DNA of 64,000 nucleotides from Monodelphis domestica (GCF_027887165.1 NC_077231.1:189104834-189168833), one strand, 5' to 3'; positions 46,263 to 58,450 are shown, numbered from the stretch's first letter. Made by a program: numbers and translations. Notes: generated by a model not told the origin, from the letters alone.

Positions 46263-48570
46263 ACTACGAATTCCCTGGAAAAAGAAGCACAAAAATAAAA
46301 AAATTAATGAAGAAAATAGTTCTTTTAAAAAGAGAATTGACAAATTGACAAAAACCAAAATGAAGAAGAGTATCATGAAAAGAAGAATGGACCAAATGGA
46401 AAAGAGGATGAAAAGATTGTGGAAGAAATTCATTCTTTAAAAATTAGAATTGGACAAATAGAAGCTAATGACTTCACAAGACATCAAGAAACAAACAAAA
46501 CCAAAGGAATGAAAAAATTGAAAAAATATGAAACAGCTCATTGAAAAAACCACTAATCTGGAAATAGATACAGGAAAGAAAATTTATTTTGGAGTAGCTG
46601 AAAGTTGTATTAAAAAATCTTAGATATCATATTAAAAAAATTATCAAAGAAAACTGCCTTGATATTCTTGAACAAAAATAGAAATTGAAAGAATCCACAG
46701 AGCACCTACTGCAATAAATTCATAAATGACAACTCCTAGGAATGTTATAGCCAAATTCAAGAGCTTATAGTCCAAGAAGAAAATACTACAAGCCTCCAGA
46801 AAGAAATAATTCAAGTTTCATGGATTACACAATATCTGAAGATTTCCACATTGAAGGAACACAAGACTTGGAATATAATATTCTGGAAGGCAAGGGAACT
46901 GGATTTACAATTAAAAGTCACCCTACACATCATAACTGACTATGTAATTTCAGAGGAAATTATGGTCATTTTATACAATAGAATATTTCCAAGCATTCCT
47001 GAAGAAAAGACCTTCTTAAACAGAAAATTTGATGTGCACAAATAAAATTAAAGAGTTGGATAAAAATGTAATTTAGAAAGATAAGAAGTGTAAGGGCTTC
47101 AAAAAAGTCAAATTGATTACATTCAAATAGGAAAGATGATATCTATAACTCTTAAAAATTGTTTTCATTATCATAGTAGTTAGAAGAAGTATACATAGAG
47201 AGTTTGATATTAAGGTGTTTAGGATGATAAGTAAAAAAAATCTAGGGGTGAAAATAGAGGATTGCACTAAGAGAAATTGGAAGAGACAAGTATAATGGGG
47301 TAAATTATTAAATTAAAAGACATGTAGGTGAAAAAAAAAACCTATTACTGTGGAAGGGAAGATGCGGGTTGTAAAAGGTAATACTTAAACCTTACTATCA
47401 TTAGAATTGACTTATAGAGGGAAGAGCAGCCAGATTCATTGGGGTATAGAATCCATAATAATCTAATTTTTAAAAATGGTTGGGTCAAAGAATACATTGT
47501 AGAAATGATTACTGATTACATTGAAGAGGATAAGGTGACAACATATCAAAATTTATGAGATATAGCCAGAGCAGTACTCAGGGGGAAATGTATATCCCCA
47601 AAAGCTTATAGTAATAAAATATAGAAAAAAATGAATTGGGCATGCAACTAAGAAAAAGGGGGAAAAATAAAACCCCAATTAAAGACCAAACTGTAACTCC
47701 TAAAATAAAACAAGAAATTAATAAAATTGAAAGTAAAAGAACTATTGGAACTAATAAGTAAGGCTAGTAGCTGACCTATTAAAAAATAAAATAAAATAAA
47801 GAATTGGTTAATTTGATTTATAAAAGGAAAGAAGATGAAATTACTAGTACCAAAAGTGAAAAGGGTAATTTCAACTCTAATGAGGAGGAAATTAAAACAA
47901 TCATTAGGAGCTATTTTCCCAATTACATGACAATGAATCTGATAATCTATGTGAAAAGGATGCATATTTATGAAAATATATATTGTCTAGATTAACAAAA
48001 GAGGAAGTGGAATATATAAATAATCCCATCTCAGAAAAAATAATTTGAAAAAGCCATCAATAAACTCCCCAACAACCCTGTCTCCCTAAGGTTAGATGGA
48101 TTCACAAGTGAATTCTATCAAACATTTAAAGAACAGTTAATCCCAATACTATCTAAACTATTTGGGAAATTAAGCAAAGAAAGAGTCCTACCTAATTCTT
48201 TCTATGATGTAAATATAGTGCTGATACCTAAACCAGAAGGAATAAAAACAGAGGAAGAAAATTGCAGATTAATTTCCATTGATACAAAAACCTAAACCAA
48301 AATACTAGCAAATAAACTACAATAAGAGATCACTAGGATTATTCACAATGGTCAGTGGGATTTATGCCAGGAATGCAAGAACGGTTTAATATTAGGAAAC
48401 CTAGCATGGTAATTCAACACATCAATAATAAAACTAATAGAAATCACATGATTATCTCAATGGATGTAGAAAAAGCCTTTGATAAAATGCAATACCTATT
48501 CCTATTAAAAACACTAAAATCATAGAAAAAAAGACCAATTATTAAAAGAATAAGTAGTATTTACTTAAAA
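46263..48570 (+). mobile_element. Old L1: ORF1, spacer and first half of ORF2
   Basis: ORF1-like sequence runs from about 46265, including the KAWNIIFWKARELDLQLKVT block (46860-46920, consensus KAWNMIFRKARELGLQ). Next comes a spacer with 'aaattggaagagacaagtataatggggtaaat' (47270-47310). ORF2 then resumes without the endonuclease and passes through the PDGF-equivalent region (48095) and [13 protein letters not shown] (48450-48480), stopping at 48570 before the target repeat of the next element. The endonuclease is deleted. It is completed by 52413-52475. Confidence 0.85.
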
Positions 48571-48581
48571 GCATTAGTAAG

Positions 48582-49532
48582 GGGGCAGAGTCAAGATGGC
48601 TGCTTAGGAGCAGCAAAAGTCCAGACCTTTGTGAAAACTTTTCCACATCAATAAAAAATAAAGTGCTTCAAGGGGACCAAAAACCAAATCTACCAAAAGG
48701 ACAGGGCTGGGGGACCCTCTTGCTCAATTAAACTTAAAAGGTATACAGAGAAGGATGAATTCTTGGGCTTAAGGTAAAGGAAGAAAGAAGTTGTCAGGAC
48801 CCTTCCCCTATCTACTGTTCTCAGTTTCCAGTGTCTGAGGCCATGAGGCTCTTTTGCCTGATGGTGGCCTTCCTCATCCTCTTCACACTGTGACAGAGCC
48901 ATTTCTACCCATCAACGTTTCTGAATGTTCCTCCTTCTTCTGGTCCTTCTGTGTCTTGTCCAGCCAGTGTGTACCTCCCCCTCCATCTTCCCAGGCAGCC
49001 CTGGGGAAAGCTGTGGGAATAAAAATAAATACTGTATTAATAAAAAAGAAATCTGGAATCTCAGTTCCAGGGCTCTAGCTTGGAGGGAATGCCTTGCTCT
49101 GCCATAGTTGTGCCAGACTCAGGGCTCTAACCACAGCCAGCATGGAGGCAGCTAGAGCAGAGGCATAGAGGAGAGGTCAGACTAGTTGCAGCCACCACTC
49201 TCAATCTTGGGCCTCAACTTCTCAAGGTTTTGGCCTCAGGTCACATCCAGCTCCACAGATCAGCTGCACTCCTACTTAATCTAGTCTATCAATAGGGCAA
49301 ATAAGAAACCTTCAGAAGGCAGGGAAGCTCAATCTCCAACACCCTTCCCCTGATGACTATGCTGAGAGACACTATAAGAATCCTCCTTATGAAGATCCCA
49401 GGATGAAGGCTGCAACCATGACAGAGCAGGAAGCATAGCTCACTTCAGCCTCCATGCCTTCATCTATACCTTCAGCTTCTGCTGCCAGTTGGGGAAGATC
49501 TGACCTAAGGGATTATTAATACTGCATCACTC
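48582..49532 (+). promoter_or_regulatory. L1 5' UTR of the inserted element
   Basis: It begins with the same 'tcaagatggctgctta' word as the L1 at 16725 and is GC-richer than its surroundings. Short frames on both strands (48690-49107) are not genes. It is interrupted at about 49532 by a truncated L1. Confidence 0.75.
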
Positions 49533-50037
49533 TTGGAATACTATTGCTCTCAAAGGAGTAATAAAGTGGAGGAATTCTATGAGAACAATAATGACCTCCA
49601 AGAATTGATGCAGATTGAAAGGAGCAGAACCAGGAGGATATCATATACAGAGACCAATACACTGTGGTACAATCTAATGTAATGGACTTCATCAGTGGCA
49701 ATGCAGTGATCCTGAACAACTTGGAGGGATATACGAGAAAAAACATTATCCACATTCAGCGGAAAAACTGTTGGAATAGAAACACAGAAGAAAAATAACT
49801 GCATGAATACATGGGTCAAGGGGATATGGCTGGGGATGTAGACTTTAAATGAACATCCCAACGCAAACACCAACAACATGGAAATAGGTTCTGATTAAGG
49901 ACACATGTAATACCTAATGAAATTGTGTGTCAGCTGCGGGAAGGGTGAGGGAGGGGAGGGAGGGAAATAATGTGATTCTTGTAACCAAGGAATAATGTTC
50001 TAAATTGACTAAATGAATTCAAAAACTGTAAAAAAAA
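49533..50037 (+). mobile_element. 5'-truncated L1 3' end nested in the 5' UTR
   Basis: It starts 'tggaatactattgctctcaa' (ORF2 C-terminal MEYYCAQRNN region), continues through 'gcagattgaaaggagcagaac' to the ORF2 end near LWYN, then a 3' UTR with 'aatgaacatcccaacgcaaa' and an A-rich tail. ORF1-type sequence of the host element resumes after it. A target duplication was not evident. Confidence 0.82.
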
Positions 50038-51240
50038 TAATCCATCCCCCTAAACTAGTCAATCAGCAGAGCATAGGAGAAGCCCCTTCAAAACAGAATA
50101 GACCAAACCCTCAGATCCAGCAAATAATCAGAGTAGTAAGATTACAGTCAATGACAGGAGGCAGAAAAAGGAAAAAAAAATATGAGTAAACAGAAAAAGA
50201 AATTACAACCAACAGCTTCTATCTAGAAAATGAACAGAGCAAGTAGACAGAGGAGGATCAAGGAACAAAAAGAAAAACACACAAACTCCCAGTGAATTGA
50301 ACTTAGGCTTTGGAAGAACTCAAAACACAATTCAAAACATAATTAAAAGTGGCTGAAGACAATTGGAAAAAGAACGTAAACAGCAAAATAAGTCATCTGG
50401 AAACAGATGAACATGATCTAAAAAAAAAATAAAGAAAATAGTGTCTTGAAAGCCAGAATTGACAATCTTGAAAACAAGGCAAAGAAGGTGAAAGATGAAC
50501 TCCCAAGAAAACAGAAGGAGAAGGATGACCAAAAATCCAGGGATGAATTTTAGCCTTTAAAATTAGAATCCAACAACCAGAAGCAAATGACTTCACAAAG
50601 CAGCAAGAGTCACAATGCTGAAAGAATGAAAAAAATGAGGAAAATATGAAACATCTCATTGATAAAATTACAGACCTAGAAAATTGATCCAGAAGAGACA
50701 ATTTAAGAAGTATTGGACTACTGGAAAATAATGACATCATAGAAATGACATCATAGAAAAATCCTAGACATCATTCTACAGGAAGTTATCCAAGAAAACT
50801 GACCTGACATTGTTGAACAAGAGGGAAAAGTAGAGATTGAAAGAAGCCACATTTATCCTCTTACATTTAATCCCTAATTGACAACATCCATGAATATTGT
50901 AGAAAATTCAAGAACTACCAGACCAAAGGAAAGATACTACAAGCTCCTAAGAAGTAACCATTCATATATCATGGAACCACAGTTAGGATAACACAGGACC
51001 TGGTTGCATCCACACTGAAGGACTCTAAGGCATTCAATATGATATTCCAGAAAGCAAGGGAACTGGATCTATAACCAAGAATCAAATACTTAGGAAAATT
51101 GATTGTATTCTTGCAGGAGAAAGTATGGTCATTTACTACAATAGAAGACTTCCAAGAACTCCTAAAGAAAAGACCTGACTTAAACAAAAAAAATAGATAC
51201 CCAAACACAGAACTCAAGAAAATCACCAAAAGGTAATTAA
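50038..51240 (+). pseudogene. L1 ORF1 of the inserted element, decayed
   Basis: Approximate limits. An N-terminal basic and coiled-coil region (50280-50470) is followed by the block with 'agacctagaaaattgatcc' (LENRSR-equivalent, 50670-50700), ENCPDIVEQ-like residues (about 50795-50825), the CTD block near 51020-51065 (IFQKARELDL-like) and the KRPDLNK end near 51165-51190. Frames are interrupted by many stops and shifts. It would have encoded the RNA-binding L1 chaperone. It is older and more decayed than the copy at 17496. Confidence 0.75.
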
Positions 51241-51421
51241 GAAGGGGGAAAAAACCAACCAAACAAAAAACTTTTTTTAAGGGACCCATTAAATTCAAAT
51301 AATTTGTATTCCTATAAGAAAATAAGATATTGGTAACTTAAAAGTTGTTATTATCATCAGGGTAGCTAGAAGAAATATACTTAGAGGTTACATTAACAAA
51401 CTGTATAGGATTATATGTCAA

Positions 51422-51426
<5 letters not shown>

Positions 51427-51481
<55 letters not shown>
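51427..51481 (+). repeat. (TA)n microsatellite
   Basis: About 27 TA units inside the inter-ORF spacer. Confidence 0.97.
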
Positions 51482-51484
<3 letters not shown>

Positions 51485-51698
51485 TAGGGTAAAAAAGAGG
51501 ATAATACTAAGAGAAATTGGAAAAGAGATAAAATGGGGTAAACATATATTTCATAATGAAGTGCATGTAGGGAGGAGAAAACCAATATAATAAAAGGGTG
51601 AAAGAAGTTGGAGGCAGTCTCCAAGAAAATTTTAGTCATTGCAGTAGGAAGGATCAGAAAGGTTCAAATGGAAGGAAAATCTCCAACAGTAAATTCAA

Positions 51699-52133
51699 TC
51701 ATCATCATCAACATCATTATCAACATCATCAACATTTTTTGTCATGAACAACTGTCATCAATGTCATCATCATCAATAATAACATCATCAACAACATCAA
51801 CAATGTCATCATCATCGACAGCAGCAGCAACACCATCATCGTCATCAGCAACACTATCATCAACATCATAGTCATCAACAGCATTACCAAGCAACACAAT
51901 CAACAACAACATCATTAACATCTTCAACAACATCATCCATATCATCAACATCATCATCAATGTCATCAACAACAACATCATCATCATCATCTTCAACAAC
52001 ATCATCCACATCATCAACAATACTATCAACATCAACATCATCATAAACATCATTGATGTCATCAACATAATCAGCAGCAGCAGCAACATCACCAACATCA
52101 ACTTTATAGACATCATCATCAAAATCAACATCT
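51699..52133 (+). repeat. (TCA/ACA)n trinucleotide tract, about 435 bp
   Basis: An imperfect ATC/AAC trinucleotide array, with occasional gtc and agc units. It stays in triplet phase for long stretches, so it creates Met/Leu- or Ser/Thr-rich frames (for example 51742-52131 minus and 51608-51871 plus) that are not genes. Confidence 0.95.
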
Positions 52134-52194
52134 AATTATCCATCTTTTCTTGGCCCAGGAAAAATTTTTTTGCTGGGTGGCCTAACCTAATAGC

Positions 52195-52325
52195 ATACTA
52201 TGATTACTGAATGAGAACCAAAAGACCTAAACTTTAGCCTTGAGTGCCACTTTGTGTCCTTTGGGGATAAAAAGAAAGCCTTCTTTTTCTTAAAATCAGT
52301 TACCTCATTTATGTATGAGTGAAGC
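52195..52325 (+). mobile_element. Probable MIR remnant
   Basis: 'gagaaccaaaagacctaaactttagccttgagtgccactttgtgtcc' and 'aaatcagttacctcatttatgtatgag' follow MIR order, but similarity is weak. It lies inside the L1-derived insertion. Confidence 0.5.
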
Positions 52326-52412
52326 TTACCTGGACTCTGCATTTAGTTAATCAATTAAATCAAAGAATAAACCAGATGTAAACAAGGAAAGAAAAAAAAA
52401 AGAATTAGCAAG

Positions 52413-52475
52413 TATCATCTGCAAAGGGGATTAGTTAGAAGCCTTCTCAGATTTCAGAACAGGGATTGTTTCTGT
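52413..52475 (+). pseudogene. Continuation of the old L1 ORF2
   Basis: 'tatcatctgcaaaggggatta' and the following bases match the ORF2 segment for [17 protein letters not shown], directly continuing the L1 that stopped at 48570. Similarity ends near 52475. Confidence 0.7.
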
Positions 52476-52830
52476 ATTCTGAGCATGTAACAGAGACCTT
52501 CTTAGATAGTTGGACAAAATATTGTGTTTGATTCTGAGAATAAGAAGACAAAAGTAATGTTAACCATAAGATCACATTGAAATTTTCCCTCCATAATTTC
52601 CTAAGTTTTGTCTTGATTGACTTTAAATGTCTAGGCATATCCAAGCTAGAGGGTTTCTTTTTCAGGATCCTGGAAGATATCCTTCTCAATGTCTAAGTAG
52701 ATGAGGATTCTTTATGGATATTTCCAGTTTGTCCATGAAATTTTGCGCATCATATTTTTTGGTCACCAAGCATTTACTAAAGTACTGTCAATCCCTATAA
52801 ATTGTGGAATGCCACAATGATCCCACAATA
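52476..52830. other. No recognised feature
   Basis: AT-rich DNA between the L1 and the provirus, ending at the target repeat atat (52831-52834). Confidence 0.45.
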
Positions 52831-52834
52831 ATAT

Positions 52835-53165
52835 TGTATAAATGGATATTTTGAATCTTTGACTTCATTCCCCAGAAGTCCTTAGTATTTACCAAAATTC
52901 CCTATAATATCTCTTGTGTCTCCACATTGGTGAGATCACATTATTGGTATTTAATGGGGGTAACACCTCCCACACTCTCTTTTTGGGGGATGATTTAGCA
53001 ATCAGCAGTGATGGTGGTGAGTGGGGATTTAAAAAATGTCTCACCAGCCATGGGCATGTGGTTTTTAATTTGTGTCCTCTTTATTCCTTGATTTCTAATG
53101 ATCTTTAATAAACCTCCTAAACTATAATATCTTTATTATTAGAGATATAATTTTAATTTTTTACA
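52835..53165 (+). repeat. 5' LTR, 331 bp
   Basis: It begins TGTATAAATGG, ends TTTTTTACA, and matches the 3' LTR along its whole length. Late landmarks are 'tcctctttattccttgatt' and an AATAAA (53107-53112). Confidence 0.88.
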
Positions 53166-53167
53166 GT

Positions 53168-53184
53168 TGGTGACCAAAAGGGAC
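53168..53184 (+). promoter_or_regulatory. Primer-binding site, tRNA-Lys-like
   Basis: Two bases after the LTR, TGGTGACCAAAAGGGAC resembles the tRNA-Lys3 type primer site. Its placement immediately after an LTR ending in CA supports the call; the exact tRNA is inferred. Confidence 0.65.
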
Positions 53185-56100
53185 TAGAAAAAAAAACCTC
53201 TCAATTTTTTTAAGGTAGCCTAGATGATTTTTTAAGCCACATTTCTCTTGCCAAGGCTTTTCACCCACCCTCACAAACTAAGAGAGAACACGAACTCTCT
53301 TTGGAACTGTTGCCTTTTTTCTTTTCCTACTTTTTTGCTGGTTGCTTGCCCTCCCTATGGGCCTGGCTGTTTTCAGTTTGAGGATTTTTGCCCATCTGCT
53401 TGAGTTCCTCAATTCCTGCCTGCTGACTCTACCATTGCTTATACTGCTTCCTGGTGACCCCAACCCTGATTACTCATCCAGCCTGGCCATAGCCCCAGCC
53501 TCTGACCTCCAGAAATCCTCCTCTTGATCTCCAGCTCTGCTCCTAAAAATGGCCTCCAACTGGACCCCAACTCCTACCTCTGTTGCTGATTGCTGCCACC
53601 AACAAACTAGGAGTCAGGGCAGATGGTAAGAAACTGGTGTGTCCTTTCCTTAGGCCACAATTATCCTACACATGGCAGGGGACATGGAAGTGGAGGTGGG
53701 GGAGAAAAAAGACACTCTTCCAAATAGGAAGTTGATTACAAGCATGGGGTATTCTATGAAAGAGCAGTGTGTTACCTATTTCAAACAGTTTCCAGCTTTA
53801 GGTTTTTTTTTTCATGAGTGCACTGATCCTTTTACTTATCTTACCTGAGATTCAGGGGAGAAATTCATCTCCCTGCAACTCTTTGCTATTTGTGGCTGCC
53901 CAGTTTGAGATACCTAAAACCCATGTTCTCACTTGCTATGGGAGATCCCACAGTACTGACAAAAGGAATCTCAACTGATGAAAAAAGAAACTTTAAGGAG
54001 ACTAGAGGCAAAATATTTGAGCCTTTTAAGACTCCAATGTTTTATAAAAGCCCATGTATTTTATTGTATTTTGCTAATTGTTTTAAGATTTAAATTTGTT
54101 GGTTTTCAGTTCATTTTTAATGTATTCAATACTATCCTGTTACACTGAATCATTTTAATGTACTGGGTTTTAACTACTGTATATATTCTGTTGCTTTTCC
54201 CCTTTAACTATACTGAACAAATATTATTGAATAAGCCCATATTAAAAAAAAACAGCTTTTTTTCCATTTTGGCTTTGTAAATTGTCAAATAGAGGATGGA
54301 TGGACTTCATCAAAATTGGTTTCAATTGTATAATAACCTTTGGTAAATTTAATGAGCTAAATATCTCAAATTGATTTTAAGGGATCTTCAAATATGAATT
54401 TTAGACTTTTTTCAACAACTCTGATCATTTTGTCTGCCTCTAACAGGAGGTAAGGTTCATTTTAGTTACTGAAGTGAAGTACAGTTATAATTCCAACCTC
54501 CCAATGGAACATTACAGTCTCATACCAAAGGAGGGGGGAAGTTGAATCCAGGGCATAGTAGCTCTGGATGGCTCCCAAAATAGGGGCATTTCTCATTTGT
54601 AATGCCTCAGCTCACTTTACCCTTTCACCAGAACGATCTCCATATTCTTCGTGACATTCTTAGACCCAACATAAACAATATGGAGATTTTGATTTTTCTA
54701 GATCCCTATGCAATATTTTTGTAATGATGACAGTAATAGATTTTTTTAAAATATCACAGACAAGGTTGAAACATTGCTACACATGAAAAAGTTATGACAA
54801 GTTTCCATTAGCTTCTAAGGTTTTTTTTTCTTTAAATGTCATACAGCAACTTACGTGAATATGATAATGGGTTTGATTGCTATTGTGATCAAATGGACTA
54901 TTATAACTTTGGGGATACTGACACTTTTGAATATGCATTACATGCTGTACTACTGTTTTTTATTTAAAAAATTGTTACTTTGTGGAAATCATTTGCTTTT
55001 CACTCACAGTGGATCATGGCCAGGTTTGAAGAGGTAATGGATCTCATTTTGGTGAGAAACCTTTGTATTCGACCTTGCCTTACCTGACAAAGTGTGTCAA
55101 TGATTATAAGCTATATATAATTTTTTTATTTTTAAAACTTTTATTATTGTTTTTGCTTGCATGTGTAATATACTATTTCAGTTTTTTTAAATTTTCTCTC
55201 CTTTTGTACTTGAAGCACATATTACCAGTATTGAAATTTTCTTTAACTTTTTTGATTTTGCGGTAATATAAGTTTAAAATATATTTGCCTTAATGTCAAT
55301 GCATACCCCAAAAGCTTTAGACTATAAAAATGATGCCATTGACTGTTTAAAAAATTTATGGGACTTTGCTTAATGATTCTGTCTGATTCCAGAAGAGAAT
55401 TCCAAAAGAGCGATTGCATAGTGCCAAAGAAGCACAAAGCTACTTGCATAGTGCCAATCAAGCCCAAGGTCAACGAGACCTAACCAATCCTACATGGATT
55501 GATGACATTCTGTGCAAAGAGCTCAAGAACTTGATCATATGTGAGACTTGAGGTTGCAGCCCTTGACATATGTTAAGATGCAGGACTTCCTTGTTACACA
55601 TTCTCTATATCAAATTCGTAAACATCAATTATTCTGTCTCCAGGATCCCTGGGAAAATACGTAAAAATCAGACCAAAGAATGACACTTCACTATCAGTCC
55701 TTTTTTATCTTTTATAGTATGGCAACTCGTGTAGTGTTGGCTGCAAATGGGTAAGTGAAATATTATTACAATTTTTCCTTCAGACTTGTGGGATAGACAT
55801 TACTTTAATTGGGCCCTGATTCAGGGACTTTTATAGATGTATTTTTCTTTTACTTAGAATTTTTACACATAAGACTTTAATAGTCTATATTTCATCCAGA
55901 AGCTATCTTTTCTCTTTTATTTGGATTTTTTAAAATATTTTTATTTCTCTTGCCAAATGATTTATATACCTCATAACTCAGTCATGCATTCCTAAGTGAT
56001 CCCTGTGTTTTTCAACACCCTCTTCTGGAGGAAATGTATAATTATTCTAAATTGCAAATTCTTTTTGAGAGTAATTTTAGGATAAGAAACAGGCTACCTC

Positions 56101-56403
56101 TCTAAATCCAGAAAGTGAATTGTTTGGAGAAGAAACCATTAAGATGCTTTCACAGATAACACACTGCACCAGAAGATCCAGAGTGAAATTTGGGGTGTGG
56201 TGATTTGAACTGTGTGGGGTTTAAATGCATTTGTTTTGTATGTATACTCTTATGTGTAGGAGACTACCCCATAATTGGCTTTTTGTCAATGCATCTAACA
56301 ATCATTGGTTTTTCTCTCTTTTCCTCTTATCATCAAATTATTATAATTCCAAAGTTGTTATGTTTATAAGACCCACTGGAGAGACTAGTCTTCCTTGGGT
56401 CTC
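53185..56403 (+). other. Internal region of the compact ERV
   Basis: About 3.2 kb with no frame over about 80 codons and no protease, reverse transcriptase or integrase motif that I can see. The 3' part (about 56130-56385) recurs at 32860-33230, so it belongs to the family. Hydrophobic short frames around 54855-55266 are noted, but they are not assigned to env. Confidence 0.55.
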
Positions 56404-56413
56404 AGGGGGGGAA
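56404..56413 (+). promoter_or_regulatory. Polypurine tract
   Basis: AGGGGGGGAA directly abuts the TG of the 3' LTR, the expected site for plus-strand priming. Confidence 0.8.
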
Positions 56414-58450
56414 TGTATAAATGGAAATTTGGAAGCTTTGACTTCATTACCCAGAAGTCCTTAGTATTTCCCCAAATTCCCTATAATCTCCCCTGCATTT
56501 CCCCATTGGCGAGATCACGTTTTTGGTATTTAACTGGTGGCAATGCCTCTCACACTCTCTTTTTGGGGGGATGATATAGCAATCAGCAGTGATGGTGGTG
56601 AGTAGGGATTTTTTAAATGGCTAGCCAGCCATGGTGTGGAAAGGAAACAAGACTGACAATTGGTGGGGGAAGGGGCAACTGGGGATGGCAGTTGGGTTTT
56701 GTGACTAGCACTTCCTTCCTGCCCGAGTGGGCTTCCTCCCTAGTGTTGAAGGAGGGAGGAGCTCATTTCAGCCCAGTCTGGAGTGGAGTACCTCTACTCT
56801 GTTCAGCCTGAAGACACAGGCTTCTGAAGGTTAGAACTGTTCTTGTTTTCTTTATGTCTACTACTAAGTTTCTGAATTTGACAAAGCTAACACAGATATA
56901 GAGTAAATGGGAGGGGGAGAAACCCTCCACCAGCCTTTGAGATTTGGCCTCAACTCTGAAGCAGGGAAAACTCCAACCTTATGTAGGGGCATCCCTCGCC
57001 TCTTTCCTGATACCTCTCCTATCCAAACTGGTTATTAAATTTTATTTTATTTGAATTCGCAGTCAGATAAGTGGACTGTTTTTTTTCTGGGGCATAGAGG
57101 GAGCTGAACATCAGTTCAGTCATTCAACGACAAACCATCCTTATTAGACCCCTGCTGCTTCCTCTCAGCAGGGGGCATCTCTCTCCTTTGCCCCAGCAGC
57201 AATATTCCCTCTCTCCCTTCTGTGAATCTTGAAATTTCTCAGACTTGTGAATGTTAAAAAATTCCCCATTGGGGAATTTTCCATTGGGACAATTCCCTAT
57301 TGGAACATTTTAAACAGTGAAGCTACTTAGATCTAAAATGTGAGAACTCTACTTAGATCAGAAATGTGAAGACCTCTACTCCACCTGTACTTAAGACTGC
57401 TTTAGGGGAGAAAACTCTTTGCTGAACAATGAAAAGTACTTAAACCCATACTTATAGTAAGACAAAAAAAGTTCTTAAGCTATGCCTATTTTTAGAACTA
57501 ATACAAAGGGGTGCTAAGTACCTATAAAAGTCAAGCAACTTGTGAATTTACAAGGAACAAAGAGCTGAGAAACTTACTCAGAACTTTCCTGGTGTGAATT
57601 ACTCAAAAGTTCACACCTTCTTAGGTGTGAACTAAGAATGGTCTGTCCTTTGAAAAACATCTACTGTGATTGGTAGATGTAAGAATTTAGGGGAGGTGAC
57701 AAAGGAGAAAATGCTCTTTAAAAGGAGATGAAAAGCTCTCTCAAAAACAGTCAGCTGGGAAAGACTGCCTTGAAGGGTCTCTCTGGAGACTCTCTTGGGG
57801 ACATTTCAGATTAAGGATTGAGCTGGTGAAGTCAGCTGAGATTGAGCTGGCCTGGTGTCACTAGAATCCTTGCTTGGACAGATCTTGTGGTGAGTGATTA
57901 AGGACTGACTGATCTTTTCTCTTAGTGCTTAGGCCTGGGTTGGCCAGGACTGACCAGGGCCAGCTTATCTTTTTCTCATTATTTCCTTTTTCTCTCTTTC
58001 TCTCTTTCTTTAATTCCTCATCGTATTAATTAAAATCTCTATAAAACCCAGTTGACTTGGGTATATTTCATAATTGGGAATATTTCCCTGGCGGCCACCT
58101 TATATATTGATTTAAAAACAAGACACTGTAGTGAAAACATATTTTCTGCGGTCACAATTTATTCATCCACTCTTTATATCTATCACAATTTATATCTTCC
58201 ACTATTTTAATCACTACACTTTATAACCTCAACCATTTTAACTCTTACACTTCAACTCCTCCATACCCTACTACAGACCTTCCATTTATCCCCTATTTTT
58301 CCAATACCCCCATCCTTTCCCAATACCCATTACAATGGGCATGTGGTTTTTAATTGTATCCTCTTTATTCCTTGATTACTAATGATCTTTAATAAACTTC
58401 CTAAACTATGATATTTTTTTATTATTAGAGATATAATAATAGATTTTACA
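56414..58450 (+). repeat. 3' LTR, split by a later LTR insertion
   Basis: Pieces 56414-56634 and 58339-58450 together give 333 bp, against 331 bp for the 5' LTR. They are separated by a 1.7-kb insertion with its own 4-bp duplication. Confidence 0.88.
56635..58334 (+). mobile_element. Later LTR insertion inside the 3' LTR, probably composite
   Basis: It begins TGTGGAAAGG, ends CCCATTACA, and is flanked by atgg on both sides (56631-56634 and 58335-58338), so it is a 1,700-bp TG...CA unit with a 4-bp target duplication. Its middle, 57246-58249, matches the solo LTR at 1229-2296 (opposite strand) almost end to end. The outer 611 and 85 bases have no match there. The likeliest reading is one solo LTR nested in another; a longer LTR subfamily is the alternative. 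Confidence 0.75.

Larger units (their letters stand above)
48582..52401 (+). mobile_element. L1-derived element with 5' UTR and ORF1 but non-L1 3' part, inserted in the older L1
   Basis: Flanking 11-mers gcattagtaag (48571-48581) and gaattagcaag (52402-52412) agree at 9 of 11 positions, and the old ORF2 continues across them. The insert starts GGGGCAGAGTCAAGATGGCT, the L1 5' terminus, and ends in an A-rich run. It contains a 5' UTR (48582-49532), a nested L1 3' end (49533-50037), ORF1 (to about 51240) and inter-ORF spacer (to about 51690), but no ORF2. A (TCA)n array and a MIR-like segment come before the tail. It is half-L1-like (HAL1-like) in content, with an unusual 3' end. Confidence 0.75.
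52835..58450 (+). mobile_element. Compact ERV provirus fossil with both LTRs
   Basis: Two matching LTRs (52835-53165; 56414-58450 with an insertion inside) bracket about 3.25 kb. A primer-binding site follows the 5' LTR, a polypurine tract precedes the 3' LTR, and atat flanks both ends (52831-52834 and 58451-58454), a 4-bp target duplication. The internal region is too short for full gag-pol-env and I recognise no retroviral gene, so it is internally deleted or non-autonomous and broken throughout. By eye the LTRs differ at roughly 12% of positions, suggesting an age of some tens of millions of years. Confidence 0.88.

Noticed and set aside
51742-52131. 129-codon minus-strand frame rich in Met and Leu, and the overlapping plus-strand Ser/Thr frame
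   Set aside because: Both are translations of the (TCA)n trinucleotide array; low complexity, not genes.
54855-55266. Hydrophobic short frames in the compact ERV as a possible envelope remnant
   Set aside because: No envelope landmark is visible; hydrophobic frames are common in T-rich DNA.
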